Positions 1 through 8,028 are shown, counted from the stretch's first letter. The stretch: DNA of 24,597 nucleotides from Streptomyces sp. NRRL WC-3742 (GCF_000720635.1 NZ_JOCF01000090.1:1-24597); one strand, 5' to 3'. Made by a program: numbers and translations. The notes: generated from the letters alone by a model not told the origin.

Positions 1-2145
1 GGGCTGGGCCGGGGTCGGGCGCAGGGGCCACCAGAGGCTGCGGCCGAGGAGGGCCGCCAGGGCGGGGACGACGGCGAGGGAGAGGACGAGGGCGGAGAGC
101 AGGATGCCGACCGTCAGGGAGAAGGCCATCTGCTCGGTGCCCGGGGAGGCGACCAGCGTCGCGAAGGAGCCCGCCAGGACCACGCCCGCCGCGGCGATGG
201 CGGGGGCGGTGTGCCGGACGGCTCGGGCCACGGCGGCGCGGGCGGGCCCGGGGTGGGCCATCTCCTCGCGGAGGCGGTCGGTGATGAGGATGTTGTAGTC
301 GGTGCCGAGGGCGACGACGAACAGGAACAGCACCAGCGGCAGCGTGAAGCTGACGCCCGGCCGGTCCAGCCCGTGCTGGAAGAGCAGCGTGGCGGCGCCG
401 AGGGTGGCGGAGAAGCCGAGGCCGACCGCGAGCATCAGCACCAGCGGCGCGAGCAGGCTGCGCAGGAGCAGCAGCAGGATCAGCGCGATCAGCCCGGCCG
501 CGACCGGGAAGACCACGGCGAGGTCGTGGTCCACGGCGTCGGCGACGTCGGCGAAGATCGCCGCCGTGCCGCCCACGTGACCGGCCGTCCCCGCGGGGGC
601 GTGGGCGGCGACCGCGGCGCGGACCGGTCCGGAGGCGAGGGCGCGGGCCCGGTCGCTCTGCGGGTCGACGTTCAGGGAGACGTCGATCCGCGCGGCCCGG
701 TGGTCGTCGCTGAGGACGGCCGGGCTGACCCGCCCGACGCCCTCGACACCGCTGAGGGCCTTGGCGAGGCCGTCGAAGCGTCCGGCGTCGAGGGTGGAGC
801 CGTCCTTGGCGACGAGGAAGACGGTCGTCGGGTCGGAGACGCCGGCCGGAAGGGCGCGGGCGATCTCGGCGGCGGTGGCGGCGGCGGGCGTCGAGGAGTC
901 CTCGCCGAGGCTGTAGTCCATCCGGACGCCGACCATCCCGGCGGCCAGCGTGCCGAGCAGCGCGACGGAGGCGGCCAGGACCGCCAGCGGGCGGCGGGCG
1001 AGGAAGCGGCCGTACCGGGCGGCGAAGCCCTCGCGGGGTGCGCGGCGCAGGCTGCGGGAGGGCCAGAACATCGCGCGGCCGCAGGCGGCGAGCAGGGCGG
1101 GCATCAGGGTGAGGCTGCCCAGCAGCATGACCAGCACGGAGAGGGCGATCGCCGGGCCGAGCGCGCGGAACTGGCCGAAGGAGGCCACGCCCAGGGTGGC
1201 GAAGGCGGCGACGATGGTCAGCGCGGCCGAGGTGATCGCGGTGCCCACCCGGCCGGAGACCTCGGCGGCGGCCTCCCGGGCGGGCTGGTCGGGCCGGGAG
1301 CGCAGGTGCTCGCGGAAGCGGAAGAGCAGGAACAGCAGGTAGTCGATGCCGATGCCGAGCAGGACGACGGAGATCAGGCTCGGGGTGCTGGAGTCCAGCT
1401 TGAGACCGGTGAGCTCGGCAGCTCCGGCCACCACCCCGGAGGCCGCCGCCGCGATCAGGCCGACCGCCAGCAGCGGCAGCACGGCCGCGAGCACGCTGCG
1501 GAACACCAGCACGTTGAGCAGCACGATCAGGCCCATGACGAGGGCGCCGCCGAGCTTCATGGCGCCCTCGTTGGCCTCGAGGGTGTCGGAGAGCTGGGCC
1601 AGGGAGCCGGTGAAGCCGGTGCGCATCCCCATCTCGCCGAACTCGGTGCGGGCGCCGTCGCGGAAGGTCCGGTAGACGCCCTGGACGCCCTCCTCGGAGG
1701 GGTTGCCGGTCAGCTCGACGGTGAGCAGTTCGAAGCTCTTGTCGGGCGCGGTGGTCGCGGGCGCGATCCGGGGTGTCTGGGAGCGGTCGTTGACGAGGAA
1801 GCTGGGATCGTCCTTCTTCCTGGGCATCTGGACCCGGCGCTTGGCGAGCTTGGCCGCGCCGTCCTCGATCTTCTTCTGGTCGGCGGCGCCGAGCTTCGCG
1901 CCGTCGGCCCGGGCGACCAGGACGGTGATGGTCACGGCGTCCGGCCGTGCCCCGAAGTTGTCCTCGGCGATGCGCAGCGCGGCGGCCGAGTCGTAGCTCT
2001 TCGGCAGGAAGTCCCCGGTCTGGGACTGCGTCACCCGGGGCATCAGCATCGGGCCCAGGAGGCCCAGTCCCACGGCGAGGACGCCCCACAGGGCGATGAC
2101 CTTCCACGCGTTTCTCGTGGCGAATCCGGTCAGTGCGCGGATCAC
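1..2145 (-). CDS. MMPL/RND-family membrane transporter (3' end outside window)
   Basis: Proton-driven exporter of the MmpL branch of the RND superfamily, acting in the cytoplasmic membrane. The substrate cannot be told; lipids or antibiotics are usual for the family. 715 codons are visible. After one N-terminal helix (about residues 12-33) comes an extracytoplasmic loop, then a helix bundle, a second loop and a second bundle. The paired proton-relay motifs are visible: GIDYL with Asp268-Tyr269 and GTDYN with Asp616-Tyr617, equivalent to the Asp-Tyr pairs of MmpL3. The GTG start at 2145 has GGAGG five bases upstream. The frame runs off position 1 after what looks like the last helix, so little is missing. 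It is divergent from a kinase/regulator operon, which may control it (inference). Antisense frames across it are shadows. Confidence 0.93.
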   Translation of the reverse strand, partial: MIRALTGFATRNAWKVIALWGVLAVGLGLLGPMLMPRVTQSQTGDFLPKSYDSAAALRIAEDNFGARPDAVTITVLVARADGAKLGAADQKKIEDGAAKLAKRRVQMPRKKDDPSFLVNDRSQTPRIAPATTAPDKSFELLTVELTGNPSEEGVQGVYRTFRDGARTEFGEMGMRTGFTGSLAQLSDTLEANEGAMKLGGALVMGLIVLLNVLVFRSVLAAVLPLLAVGLIAAAASGVVAGAAELTGLKLDSSTPSLISVVLLGIGIDYLLFLLFRFREHLRSRPDQPAREAAAEVSGRVGTAITSAALTIVAAFATLGVASFGQFRALGPAIALSVLVMLLGSLTLMPALLAACGRAMFWPSRSLRRAPREGFAARYGRFLARRPLAVLAASVALLGTLAAGMVGVRMDYSLGEDSSTPAAATAAEIARALPAGVSDPTTVFLVAKDGSTLDAGRFDGLAKALSGVEGVGRVSPAVLSDDHRAARIDVSLNVDPQSDRARALASGPVRAAVAAHAPAGTAGHVGGTAAIFADVADAVDHDLAVVFPVAAGLIALILLLLLRSLLAPLVLMLAVGLGFSATLGAATLLFQHGLDRPGVSFTLPLVLFLFVVALGTDYNILITDRLREEMAHPGPARAAVARAVRHTAPAIAAAGVVLAGSFATLVASPGTEQMAFSLTVGILLSALVLSLAVVPALAALLGRSLWWPLRPTPAQP

Positions 2146-2420
2146 GTGTTCCTCCGGCTCGTCGACGCGTACGTCGGCTTCGGCGCCGGGGTTTCCCGGG
2201 CCTTCTCCAGACCATCAGTCGAAACGGCGCCGGGCGTCCGAGCCGGGGACGATCCGCACCGGGGGCCTCGCTCCCCCGCCGGGGCCGCGACCGGGACCGT
2301 GGTCCTGGTTCCGCCCGTGCGGCTTCGGCCGTGGGGACGAGCTCGGGGCCGACGGGCCGGTGCGAGAATGGGCCGGTGCGAGAATGGGCAGGTCAGAGCC
2401 GGTCGGCCGGGAGGGACGAG
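2146..2420. promoter_or_regulatory. Divergent control region with duplicated 16-bp segment
   Basis: This 275-bp gap separates the MMPL gene (leftward) from the kinase operon (rightward) and must hold both promoters. Just upstream of the kinase, GGCCGGTGCGAGAATG occurs twice in direct tandem (2355-2370 and 2371-2386). Each copy holds a GAGAAT hexamer resembling an actinobacterial -10 element, so the duplication may have doubled a core promoter. I see no convincing -35 element for either copy and no clear operator dyad. Confidence 0.4.
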
Positions 2421-3608
2421 ATGGACGCGCGTGCGCGCCGTGTGTGGGGGCCGCTGCCCTGGAGCCAGGCGGACGCCCTGCTGGTGGTCGTCGTCACGAT
2501 GATCGACCTGCTCGGGCACCTCCTCATCGGGCAGGTGGCGGGGGGCCGCCACGTGACCGTTCCGGGCTTCGTCCTCGTCGCCGTGTCCGCCCTGCCGCTG
2601 CTGGCCCGGCAACGGCGCCCGCTGGAGATGCTCGCCGTCGTGCTGGTGATCCAGGCCATGATCGACCAGTTCGTCCCCACGACCAGCCACTTCGGCGCGG
2701 TGCTCACCGTCGCCCTGTACTCGGTCGGCCGGTATCGGCGGCTGTGGGACACGGCGGCGGCCTCGGCCGTGACGACGGTGGTCGTGTCGCTGAGCCAGAG
2801 CCACTTCCACCTGCCGTCCTGGTCGGCGGTGTTCGCCACGATCGTCGCCGCCGTCATGGTCGCCGGCGCGGGGCTCGGCGTCGCGCGGTGGCAGCGCGAG
2901 CTGGCGGCCAACCGCCAGCTGCTGGCCGACCGCGCGGTGGCGGACGAACGGCGGCGCATCGCACGGGAGTTGCACGACATCGTGGCCCACCACATCACCA
3001 CCATGCAGCTGATGGCCGGCGGCGCCCGGGCGAACCTGGGCCGGCCGGAGGTGGTCCGGGACTCCCTGGTGACCCTGGAGTCCTCGGGCCGCCTCGCGCT
3101 GCGCGAGATGCGCCAGCTGCTGACCGTCCTGCGGGCCGACGACGACGAGCCGGAGCACGCCCTGCCCGCGCCGCAGCCCGGGGCGGAGGACGTCCAGCGG
3201 CTGGTGGACGAGTCCTGCCTGGCCGGGCTGCCCACCGAGCTGACCGTCGACGGGCCCCGGCAGCCCCTGCCGCCGACCGTCGGCCTGACGGTGTTCCGGA
3301 TCGTCCAGGAGGGCCTCACCAACGCCCGTAAGCACGCGGGGTCCGCGCGGGCCGACGTCCGCCTGGCGTACCACCCGGACCGGGTCACCGTGGAGGTGCG
3401 CGACGACGGCGGGGGCTCGCCCTCACCCGAGCCCACCGGTCGGGCCGGGTACGGGCTACTCGGCATGCGCGAGCGCGTCGCCCTGCACGGCGGCACCCTG
3501 GAGGCGGGCCCGCGGCCGGGCGGCGGCTTCGCCGTGCTGGCCGAACTGCCGCTGACCGCCGCCGAGGCGGCCGAGGCGGCCGTCCAGACCGGGCAGGCGG
3601 CCCGATGA
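2421..3608 (+). CDS. Two-component sensor histidine kinase (NarL/DesK type)
   Basis: Membrane sensor kinase of 395 residues that autophosphorylates and passes phosphate to the regulator encoded next to it. The N-terminal 155 residues hold about five hydrophobic helices with very short loops, so the signal is probably sensed within the membrane. A HisKA_3 dimerisation domain follows, with phospho-acceptor His185 in ELHDIVAHH, then a HATPase domain with an N-box around EGLTNARKHA, a G1 motif DDGGG near residue 327 and GYGLLGMRER near 343. The ATG at 2421 was chosen because GGGAGGG lies five bases before it and membrane-protein sequence starts there; the frame is open further upstream but with poor, Arg/Gly-rich sequence. 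The stop overlaps the regulator start (ATGA), so the two are translationally coupled. Confidence 0.93.
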   Translation: MDARARRVWGPLPWSQADALLVVVVTMIDLLGHLLIGQVAGGRHVTVPGFVLVAVSALPLLARQRRPLEMLAVVLVIQAMIDQFVPTTSHFGAVLTVALYSVGRYRRLWDTAAASAVTTVVVSLSQSHFHLPSWSAVFATIVAAVMVAGAGLGVARWQRELAANRQLLADRAVADERRRIARELHDIVAHHITTMQLMAGGARANLGRPEVVRDSLVTLESSGRLALREMRQLLTVLRADDDEPEHALPAPQPGAEDVQRLVDESCLAGLPTELTVDGPRQPLPPTVGLTVFRIVQEGLTNARKHAGSARADVRLAYHPDRVTVEVRDDGGGSPSPEPTGRAGYGLLGMRERVALHGGTLEAGPRPGGGFAVLAELPLTAAEAAEAAVQTGQAAR

Positions 3609-4345
3609 GCGCCGACGGCACGAACCCCGACGCCCTGAACCCTGACGGCATGCCCTCCGACGGCACGAGCCCCGACGCGCCGATCAGGGTGCTCATCGCG
3701 GACGACCAGCCGCTCGTGCGGCGCGGCCTGTCGCTGATCCTCTCCCCCGACCCGACCTTCGAGGTGGTCGGCGAGGCCGAGGACGGCGAGCGGGCCGTCG
3801 CCGCCGCCCTGCGGCTGCGCCCCGACGTCGTGGTGATGGACATCCGGATGCCCGTCCTGGACGGCGTCGGCGCGACGGCCGAGCTGGCCCGCGTCCTGCC
3901 CGACTGCCGGGTGCTGGCGCTCAGCACCTTCGACATGGACGAGTACGTGGTGGCCGCGCTGCGCGCCGGCGCCCACGGGTTCCTGCCCAAGGACGTCTCC
4001 CCGGAGGACCTGGCCACGGCGATCCGCACCGTCCACGCCGGCGAGGCTGCCGTCGCCCCGCGCCTGCTCACCCGGCTGATCTCCGCCTACGTCCGGGCGC
4101 CCGCCCCGGCCCCGGAGCCGCCGGCGGTCGTCCACGGGGCCGAGCTGACGCCCCGGGAGGCGGAGGTGTGGCGGCTGATGGCCACCGGGCTGGACAACGC
4201 GGGGATCGCGCTGGCCATGGAGATCAGCCAGTCGACGGTGAAGAACCACATCACCAGCCTCTTCGGCAAGCTCGACGTCCGCGACCGCGCCCAGGCCGTC
4301 ATCGCCGCCTACGAGACGGGCCTGGTCACCGCGCGTTCGTCGTAG
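3605..4345 (+). CDS. NarL/FixJ-family response regulator
   Basis: DNA-binding response regulator of 246 residues, cognate to the kinase whose stop codon it overlaps by four bases. The receiver domain (about 27-145) has the acidic pair Asp33-Asp34, phospho-acceptor Asp79 in VVVMDIRMP, Ser107 and Lys129. The C-terminal LuxR-type helix-turn-helix (about 180-240) contains LTPREAEVW and STVKNHITSLF. The first 26 residues are an unusual hydrophilic tail built from repeated D-G-T/N-P-D units that is absent from typical family members. The ATGA coupling supports this start, but Met16 cannot be excluded. Its 3' end overlaps the convergent MerR gene by 20 bp. The neighbouring MMPL exporter is a plausible target (inference). 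Confidence 0.93.
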   Translation: MSADGTNPDALNPDGMPSDGTSPDAPIRVLIADDQPLVRRGLSLILSPDPTFEVVGEAEDGERAVAAALRLRPDVVVMDIRMPVLDGVGATAELARVLPDCRVLALSTFDMDEYVVAALRAGAHGFLPKDVSPEDLATAIRTVHAGEAAVAPRLLTRLISAYVRAPAPAPEPPAVVHGAELTPREAEVWRLMATGLDNAGIALAMEISQSTVKNHITSLFGKLDVRDRAQAVIAAYETGLVTARSS

Positions 4346-4778
4346 GGGCGTCCTGCGGCTCCGCCGGTGCGGGCTTCGCGGCGCGGGAGGGGTTCCACAG
4401 TCCGTCGGCCTCGCCGCGGGCGAGGTGGTCCTCGTAGATCCGCACCTTGTAGCGCATCACCTCCAAAGTGCGCTCCAACTCCCGGACCTGCTCCTCCACC
4501 TGGCGCTCGTGCGCGCGCAGCAGCTCGAGCCGCTCGTGCTCGTTGCCCGGCCCGCCGCGGGCCAGCTCGATGTACTGCCGGATGGTCGCCAGCGACATGC
4601 CGGAGGAGCGCAGCCGGGTGCAGATGGCCAGCCACTCCAGGTCCTCCTCGTGGTAGATCCGGCGGCCGTTGGCCAGGCGGCGCACGGGGTTGGCGAACAG
4701 CCCCTCCCGCTCGTAGAAGCGCAGCGCGTGCACGCTCAGGCCGCTGCGCTGGGCCACCTCGCCGATGCTCAGGTCCAT
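4326..4778 (-). CDS. MerR-family transcriptional regulator
   Basis: Regulator of 150 residues with the MerR N-terminal winged helix (about 1-70: SIGEVAQRSGLSVHALRFYE, then NGRRIY) and a long coiled-coil helix (about 78-120). The only cysteine visible is in AICTRL, inside the DNA-binding half, and no metal-binding cysteine set follows. A metal or SoxR-type redox sensor is therefore unlikely; an organic ligand or protein partner is more probable. The ATG at 4778 has GGGGAGG eight bases upstream. It is divergent from a short-chain dehydrogenase, and the shared region carries MerR-type dyads, so it probably controls the dehydrogenase and itself. Its last 20 bp overlap the convergent response regulator gene. 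Confidence 0.93.
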   Translation of the reverse strand: MDLSIGEVAQRSGLSVHALRFYEREGLFANPVRRLANGRRIYHEEDLEWLAICTRLRSSGMSLATIRQYIELARGGPGNEHERLELLRAHERQVEEQVRELERTLEVMRYKVRIYEDHLARGEADGLWNPSRAAKPAPAEPQDAPTTNAR

Positions 4779-4796
4779 GGACCCGTCCTCCCCGTG

Positions 4797-4827
4797 TTGA
4801 TCTAGACCCGACTCTAGGACCTAGCGT
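4797..4827 (+). promoter_or_regulatory. Putative MerR-controlled promoter of the SDR gene
   Basis: TTGATC (4797-4802) and TAGCGT (4822-4827) are separated by 19 bp, the overlong spacer typical of MerR-activated promoters. The spacer holds an inverted repeat CTAGA-N6-TCTAG (4802-4817) and an overlapping dyad CTAGG-A-CCTAG (4814-4824). The orientation fits the SDR gene at 4946. Regulator identity is inferred from the adjacent merR gene. Confidence 0.55.
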
Positions 4828-4855
4828 CGAGCCGTCCGCTCATCGGAGCGGTCCT

Positions 4856-4927
4856 CACAGCCCGAACAGTCCGAACGATCCGGACAGTCCCAACAGTCCG
4901 ATCGGCCTGAACAATCCGGACAGTCGC
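4856..4927 (+). repeat. 9-bp tandem repeat, eight degenerate units
   Basis: Eight consecutive 9-bp units resembling AACAGTCCG fill the leader between the putative MerR promoter and the ribosome site of the SDR gene. Two units are identical (4865-4873 and 4892-4900); the others differ at one to four or so positions. The period keeps a reading frame open, but no start codon or ribosome site suggests translation. Confidence 0.75.
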
Positions 4928-4945
4928 ACACAACGGGAGAACATC

Positions 4946-5770
4946 ATGAGCGTTTGGTTCGTCACCGGGGCCTCACGGGGCCTCGGCGCGGAGATCACCC
5001 GCCAGGTGCTGGAGCGCGGCCACAGCGTGATCGCCACGGCGCGGGACGCCTCCGCCGTCCTCGCCGCGCACCCGCAGCGGCCGGACGCGCTGCTGGCGGC
5101 GGAGGCGGACGTCACCGACCCGAAGCAGCTGGCCGCCGCGGTGGAGGCCGGGCTGGCCCGGTTCGGCCGGATCGACGTCGTCGTCAACAACGCCGGCTAC
5201 GGCCTGCTCGGCGCGGTGGAGGAGAGCTCGGACGAGGCCGTGCGCGCCCTGTTCGACGTGAACGTGTTCGGCGTCCTCAACACCCTGCGGGCGACCCTGC
5301 CCACCCTGCGCGCCCAGCGCTCCGGACACGTCCTCAACATCGGTTCCGTGGGCGGTTTCGCCACCGCACCGGGGGTGGGGCTGTACGGCGCCTCGAAGTT
5401 CGCCCTCGAGGGCCTGTCGGAGGCGCTGCACGGCGAACTCGCCCCGCTCGGGATCCACGTCACGATCGTCGAACCGGGCGGGTTCCGTACGGACTTCCTG
5501 AGCCCGTCCAGTCTGCACACCGAGCCGGCCATCGCCGACTATGCCGAGGGGACGGGCCCGGCGCGCGAGGCGATGGCCCGCTACGACGGCCGCCAGCCGG
5601 GCGACCCGGTGAAGGTCGCCAAGGCCGTCGTCGATGTCACCGAGGCCCAGGAGCCGCCCCTGCGGCTGCAGTTGGGCGCGGACGCGGTCGAGCGGATCGA
5701 GGCGAAGCTGGACCGCGTCCGCAGTGAGCTCGACCGGTGGCGGGACGTGGCGCTCTCCACCTCCTTCTGA
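4946..5770 (+). CDS. Short-chain dehydrogenase/reductase (SDR)
   Basis: NAD(P)-dependent oxidoreductase of 274 residues, classical SDR, cytoplasmic. The Rossmann cofactor motif TGASRGLG lies at residues 7-14, the structural NNAG motif at 81-84, and the catalytic Ser134, Tyr147 and Lys151 (YGASK) are all present, so it should be active. Arg11 after TGAS and an Arg-Asp pair after the second strand (ATARD) suggest NADP preference. The substrate cannot be predicted. The ATG at 4946 has GGGAGA five bases upstream. It is divergent from the MerR gene and downstream of a MerR-type promoter, so a stress- or ligand-induced detoxifying reductase is a reasonable guess. Confidence 0.93.
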   Translation: MSVWFVTGASRGLGAEITRQVLERGHSVIATARDASAVLAAHPQRPDALLAAEADVTDPKQLAAAVEAGLARFGRIDVVVNNAGYGLLGAVEESSDEAVRALFDVNVFGVLNTLRATLPTLRAQRSGHVLNIGSVGGFATAPGVGLYGASKFALEGLSEALHGELAPLGIHVTIVEPGGFRTDFLSPSSLHTEPAIADYAEGTGPAREAMARYDGRQPGDPVKVAKAVVDVTEAQEPPLRLQLGADAVERIEAKLDRVRSELDRWRDVALSTSF

Positions 5771-5771
5771 C

Positions 5772-5807
5772 GGTCCGTCAGACGCTCCGTCAGATGGTCC
5801 GTCAGCT
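5772..5807. repeat. 12-bp tandem repeat, three units
   Basis: GGTCCGTCAGAC, GCTCCGTCAGAT and GGTCCGTCAGCT run head to tail directly after the SDR stop. The last unit enters the final codons of the convergent fusion gene. No hairpin is formed, so a terminator role is not evident. Confidence 0.75.
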
Positions 5808-7352
5808 GCCGAGTGCCTGAACCTCCGTGTAGGAGACGGCCGAAGGCTCCAGCGGCAGGCCCTCGCGGACGGCGGTCGCGGTGCTCACGGCCGCCGCGAG
5901 GGCGTTGCGGTAGAGCAGCGAGCCGAGGCTGATCCTGCGCACACCCAGCGCGGCCAGCTCGGCGACGCCCGGCCCGCCCGGGGCGTAGAGGATGTTCAGC
6001 GGCGTGGTGACGGTGGCGAGCAACGCGGCGATCTTGTCCGGGTCGGAGAGCCCCGGCGCGAACACCCCGTCCGCACCGGCCTGTTCGTACACCGCGAGGC
6101 GGGGCGCGGTCTCCTCCTGCTGCCGGCCGAGCCAGTGGGTGTCGGTGCGGGCGTTGACGAACAGCGCGGGTACGGAAGCCTTGACGGCGGCGATCTTCGC
6201 GGCGTGCAGTTCCACGGGGGCGAGGGTGCCGTCCGGGCGGCCGTCCTCCAGGTTGATCCCCGCGGCGCCCGCCTCGTACAGCTCCCGGGCCAACTCGGCG
6301 ACCTGCTGCGGGTCTTCGCTGAATCCGCCCTCGACGTCGACGGTGAACAGCAGCGAGTCCCGTCCGAGCCGGCGGGCCAGGGCCAGGGTGTCCCGGACGG
6401 TCGCGCCCGTCCCGTCCGGCAGGCCCGCGGCGGCGGCGACGCCGAGGCTCGTGGTGCCGACCGCCGGGAAGCCCCGCGCCGCCAGCAGGGCCGCCGAGGC
6501 GTGGTCCCAGGCGTTGGGGAGCAGCAGCGGCTCGGCCTGCTCGTGCAGGAGGGCGAAGGGGGTGCGCGGGCGCCGCAGCAGGCCCTCGGCCAGGGCGAGG
6601 GCGTGCGCCCGGCCGGGGCAGAGCCGCGGTGGGGCGCCGAAGGTGAGCGGTACCGGGTGCGTGCGGTGGGCGGCCGCGAGGTCGAGGAGCACCAGGTCGC
6701 CCGCGGCGATCTCCCGGCCGGCGACCCGGGTGTCCCTGGCGGCGGTGCGGCGCATGGCGGCCACCGGCGGCGTCTCCCGCAGCACCCGGGCGAGCGGCAC
6801 GTCGGCGCCCGCCGAAGCCTCCACCAGCGCGGCCGTCGCCGCGCACGCCTGCACCAGCAGCCCGATGCGGTTGGCCAGGGCTTCCAGGCCGGCCGCGTCC
6901 GCGGGCTCCGGCTGCAGCAGCGCCACCAGCCGGGCCACCGCCGCGTCGGCGCCCGTTTCGGCGTTCGCGTCGGTATCGGCGCCCGCCCCGCCGAAGTAGG
7001 CGCCCGCCACCACGGCCACCGCCTCCGCGACCTCCCCGGGCTCCGGCATCCCCAGCGCCCCGGCCAGCGTGCGCACCACCCGGATCCGCGCCTCTCCCTC
7101 GGCGGGCCCCGCCGCCGCTGCCCGCCGCAACGCGCCGGGCTCCAGCCGCGCCAGCTCGGCCTCCACCAGCGCACGCCGCCGCCGGTGCGCCTCCCCCGAG
7201 CTGAACCGGGCCACGGTCGCCCGCAGCCACGCGACGCCCGCCACCGCTCCGGGTTCGCCGTGCGGGCCCGGCAGCTCCGGGACGAGCGCCGGATCGGCGA
7301 GCGCCTCCGTGATGTCCGCGTACCGGTCGAACTCGTGCGTCGTGTGCGTCAT
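5802..7352 (-). CDS. Fusion: shortened cytochrome P450-like domain + PEP mutase/isocitrate lyase-type domain
   Basis: 516 residues with two recognisable parts. Residues 1-255 resemble a reduced cytochrome P450: an FSSGEAHRRRRALV segment like the B-C region, LRETPPVAAMRR like the K-helix region, and a heme-loop-like FGAPPRLCPGR with Cys245. However, the Glu of ExxR is replaced, the meander before the heme loop is mostly missing, and the domain is about 150 residues short of a normal P450. Residues 262-510 are a PEP mutase/isocitrate lyase-superfamily barrel: LLLPNAWD, the metal-binding VDVEGG with Asp339 and Glu341, GINLEDG with Glu369-Asp370, and NARTD near 402. The isocitrate lyase KKCGH signature is absent, so C-C or P-C lyase or hydrolase chemistry on a small 2-oxo acid is likelier. 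The ATG at 7352 is preferred; an in-frame GTG/ATG-type extension to 7418 crosses a perfect hairpin. The reaction is unknown. Confidence 0.85.
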   Translation of the reverse strand: MTHTTHEFDRYADITEALADPALVPELPGPHGEPGAVAGVAWLRATVARFSSGEAHRRRRALVEAELARLEPGALRRAAAAGPAEGEARIRVVRTLAGALGMPEPGEVAEAVAVVAGAYFGGAGADTDANAETGADAAVARLVALLQPEPADAAGLEALANRIGLLVQACAATAALVEASAGADVPLARVLRETPPVAAMRRTAARDTRVAGREIAAGDLVLLDLAAAHRTHPVPLTFGAPPRLCPGRAHALALAEGLLRRPRTPFALLHEQAEPLLLPNAWDHASAALLAARGFPAVGTTSLGVAAAAGLPDGTGATVRDTLALARRLGRDSLLFTVDVEGGFSEDPQQVAELARELYEAGAAGINLEDGRPDGTLAPVELHAAKIAAVKASVPALFVNARTDTHWLGRQQEETAPRLAVYEQAGADGVFAPGLSDPDKIAALLATVTTPLNILYAPGGPGVAELAALGVRRISLGSLLYRNALAAAVSTATAVREGLPLEPSAVSYTEVQALGS

Positions 7353-7365
7353 GCCCCCGACGCTA

Positions 7366-7405
7366 GGGCCGGGACGGTTCGGCCCGCACCGAACCGTCCC
7401 GGCCC
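7366..7405 (-). terminator. Perfect 17-bp inverted repeat upstream of the fusion gene
   Basis: Arms 7366-7382 and 7389-7405 are perfectly complementary around a 6-nt loop. The hairpin lies 29 bases past the XRE-cupin stop and 13 bases before the fusion gene start, both on the minus strand. No T-run follows, as is common for actinobacterial terminators. It could end the regulator transcript or act as an attenuator or operator for the fusion gene. Confidence 0.6.
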
Positions 7406-7434
7406 CGTACAGCCCCAACCCCGTCAGGCGCCGG

Positions 7435-8028
7435 TCAGGTGCGGCGGGAGATGACCATGAGGTAGTCGCAGGGGGTGTCCGTCGGGTTGGCGAAGCCGTG
7501 GTCGGCGTCGGCCTGGAGGAAGAGGGAGTCGCCGGTGTCGAGGGTTTCGACGATTCCGCCGATGGCGACGGTGAGGGTGCCGGCGAGGACCACGAGCTGC
7601 TTCTCGGTGCCCGGCGGGGAGGCGGGGAGCAGGCCCAGGGAGACGCGGGCGGGGAGGTGGTGGACGATCATCTCGGGGCCGCCCGCGCCCGGGGCCGCGG
7701 AGAGCATGTGCCGTTCGAAGCCGGTGTCCGGGTCGCGGAAGACGGGGCGTTCGCGCTTGCGCAGGACGACGGCGACGCCGGACGCGGCGGCGGCCGGTGC
7801 GCCGATCAGGTCCGAGAGGGAGGCATCGAGGGCGTGGGCGATCCTGGACGCGACGCCGATCGTGGGGCTCTTCTCGCCGCGTTCGACCTTGGACAGCATC
7901 GCGCGGCTGACGGACGACCGCAGGGAGAGCTGCTCCAGCGTCAGGCCCGCCTCCTCGCGGCGCCGCCGCACGTTGCCGCCGAAGGCGCCGGCCAGGTCGT
8001 CGCCGTCGCCGTGGTGCGGTTCGGTCAC
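7435..8028 (-). CDS. XRE-family regulator with C-terminal cupin domain
   Basis: Transcriptional regulator of 197 residues. An N-terminal HTH_3 domain (about 14-70) contains EEAGLTLEQLSLRSSVSRAMLSKVERGEKSPT, split over helices 1-4, and a cupin_2 barrel (about 120-190) probably binds a small effector. This is the common layout of HTH-cupin repressors that control adjacent catabolic or detoxifying genes. The GTG at 8028 follows GAGG by six bases. The frame continues upstream only through sequence antisense to the MBL gene. It is divergent from that MBL-fold hydrolase and upstream, on the same strand, of the P450-like fusion, so both are candidate targets. A 14-bp palindrome in the shared upstream region is a likely operator. 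Confidence 0.93.
   Translation of the reverse strand: MTEPHHGDGDDLAGAFGGNVRRRREEAGLTLEQLSLRSSVSRAMLSKVERGEKSPTIGVASRIAHALDASLSDLIGAPAAAASGVAVVLRKRERPVFRDPDTGFERHMLSAAPGAGGPEMIVHHLPARVSLGLLPASPPGTEKQLVVLAGTLTVAIGGIVETLDTGDSLFLQADADHGFANPTDTPCDYLMVISRRT

Noticed and set aside
7353..7418. N-terminal extension of the fusion protein to 7418
   Set aside because: The added 22 codons would be translated through a perfect 17-bp inverted repeat and are not protein-like; the ATG at 7352 precedes normal sequence.
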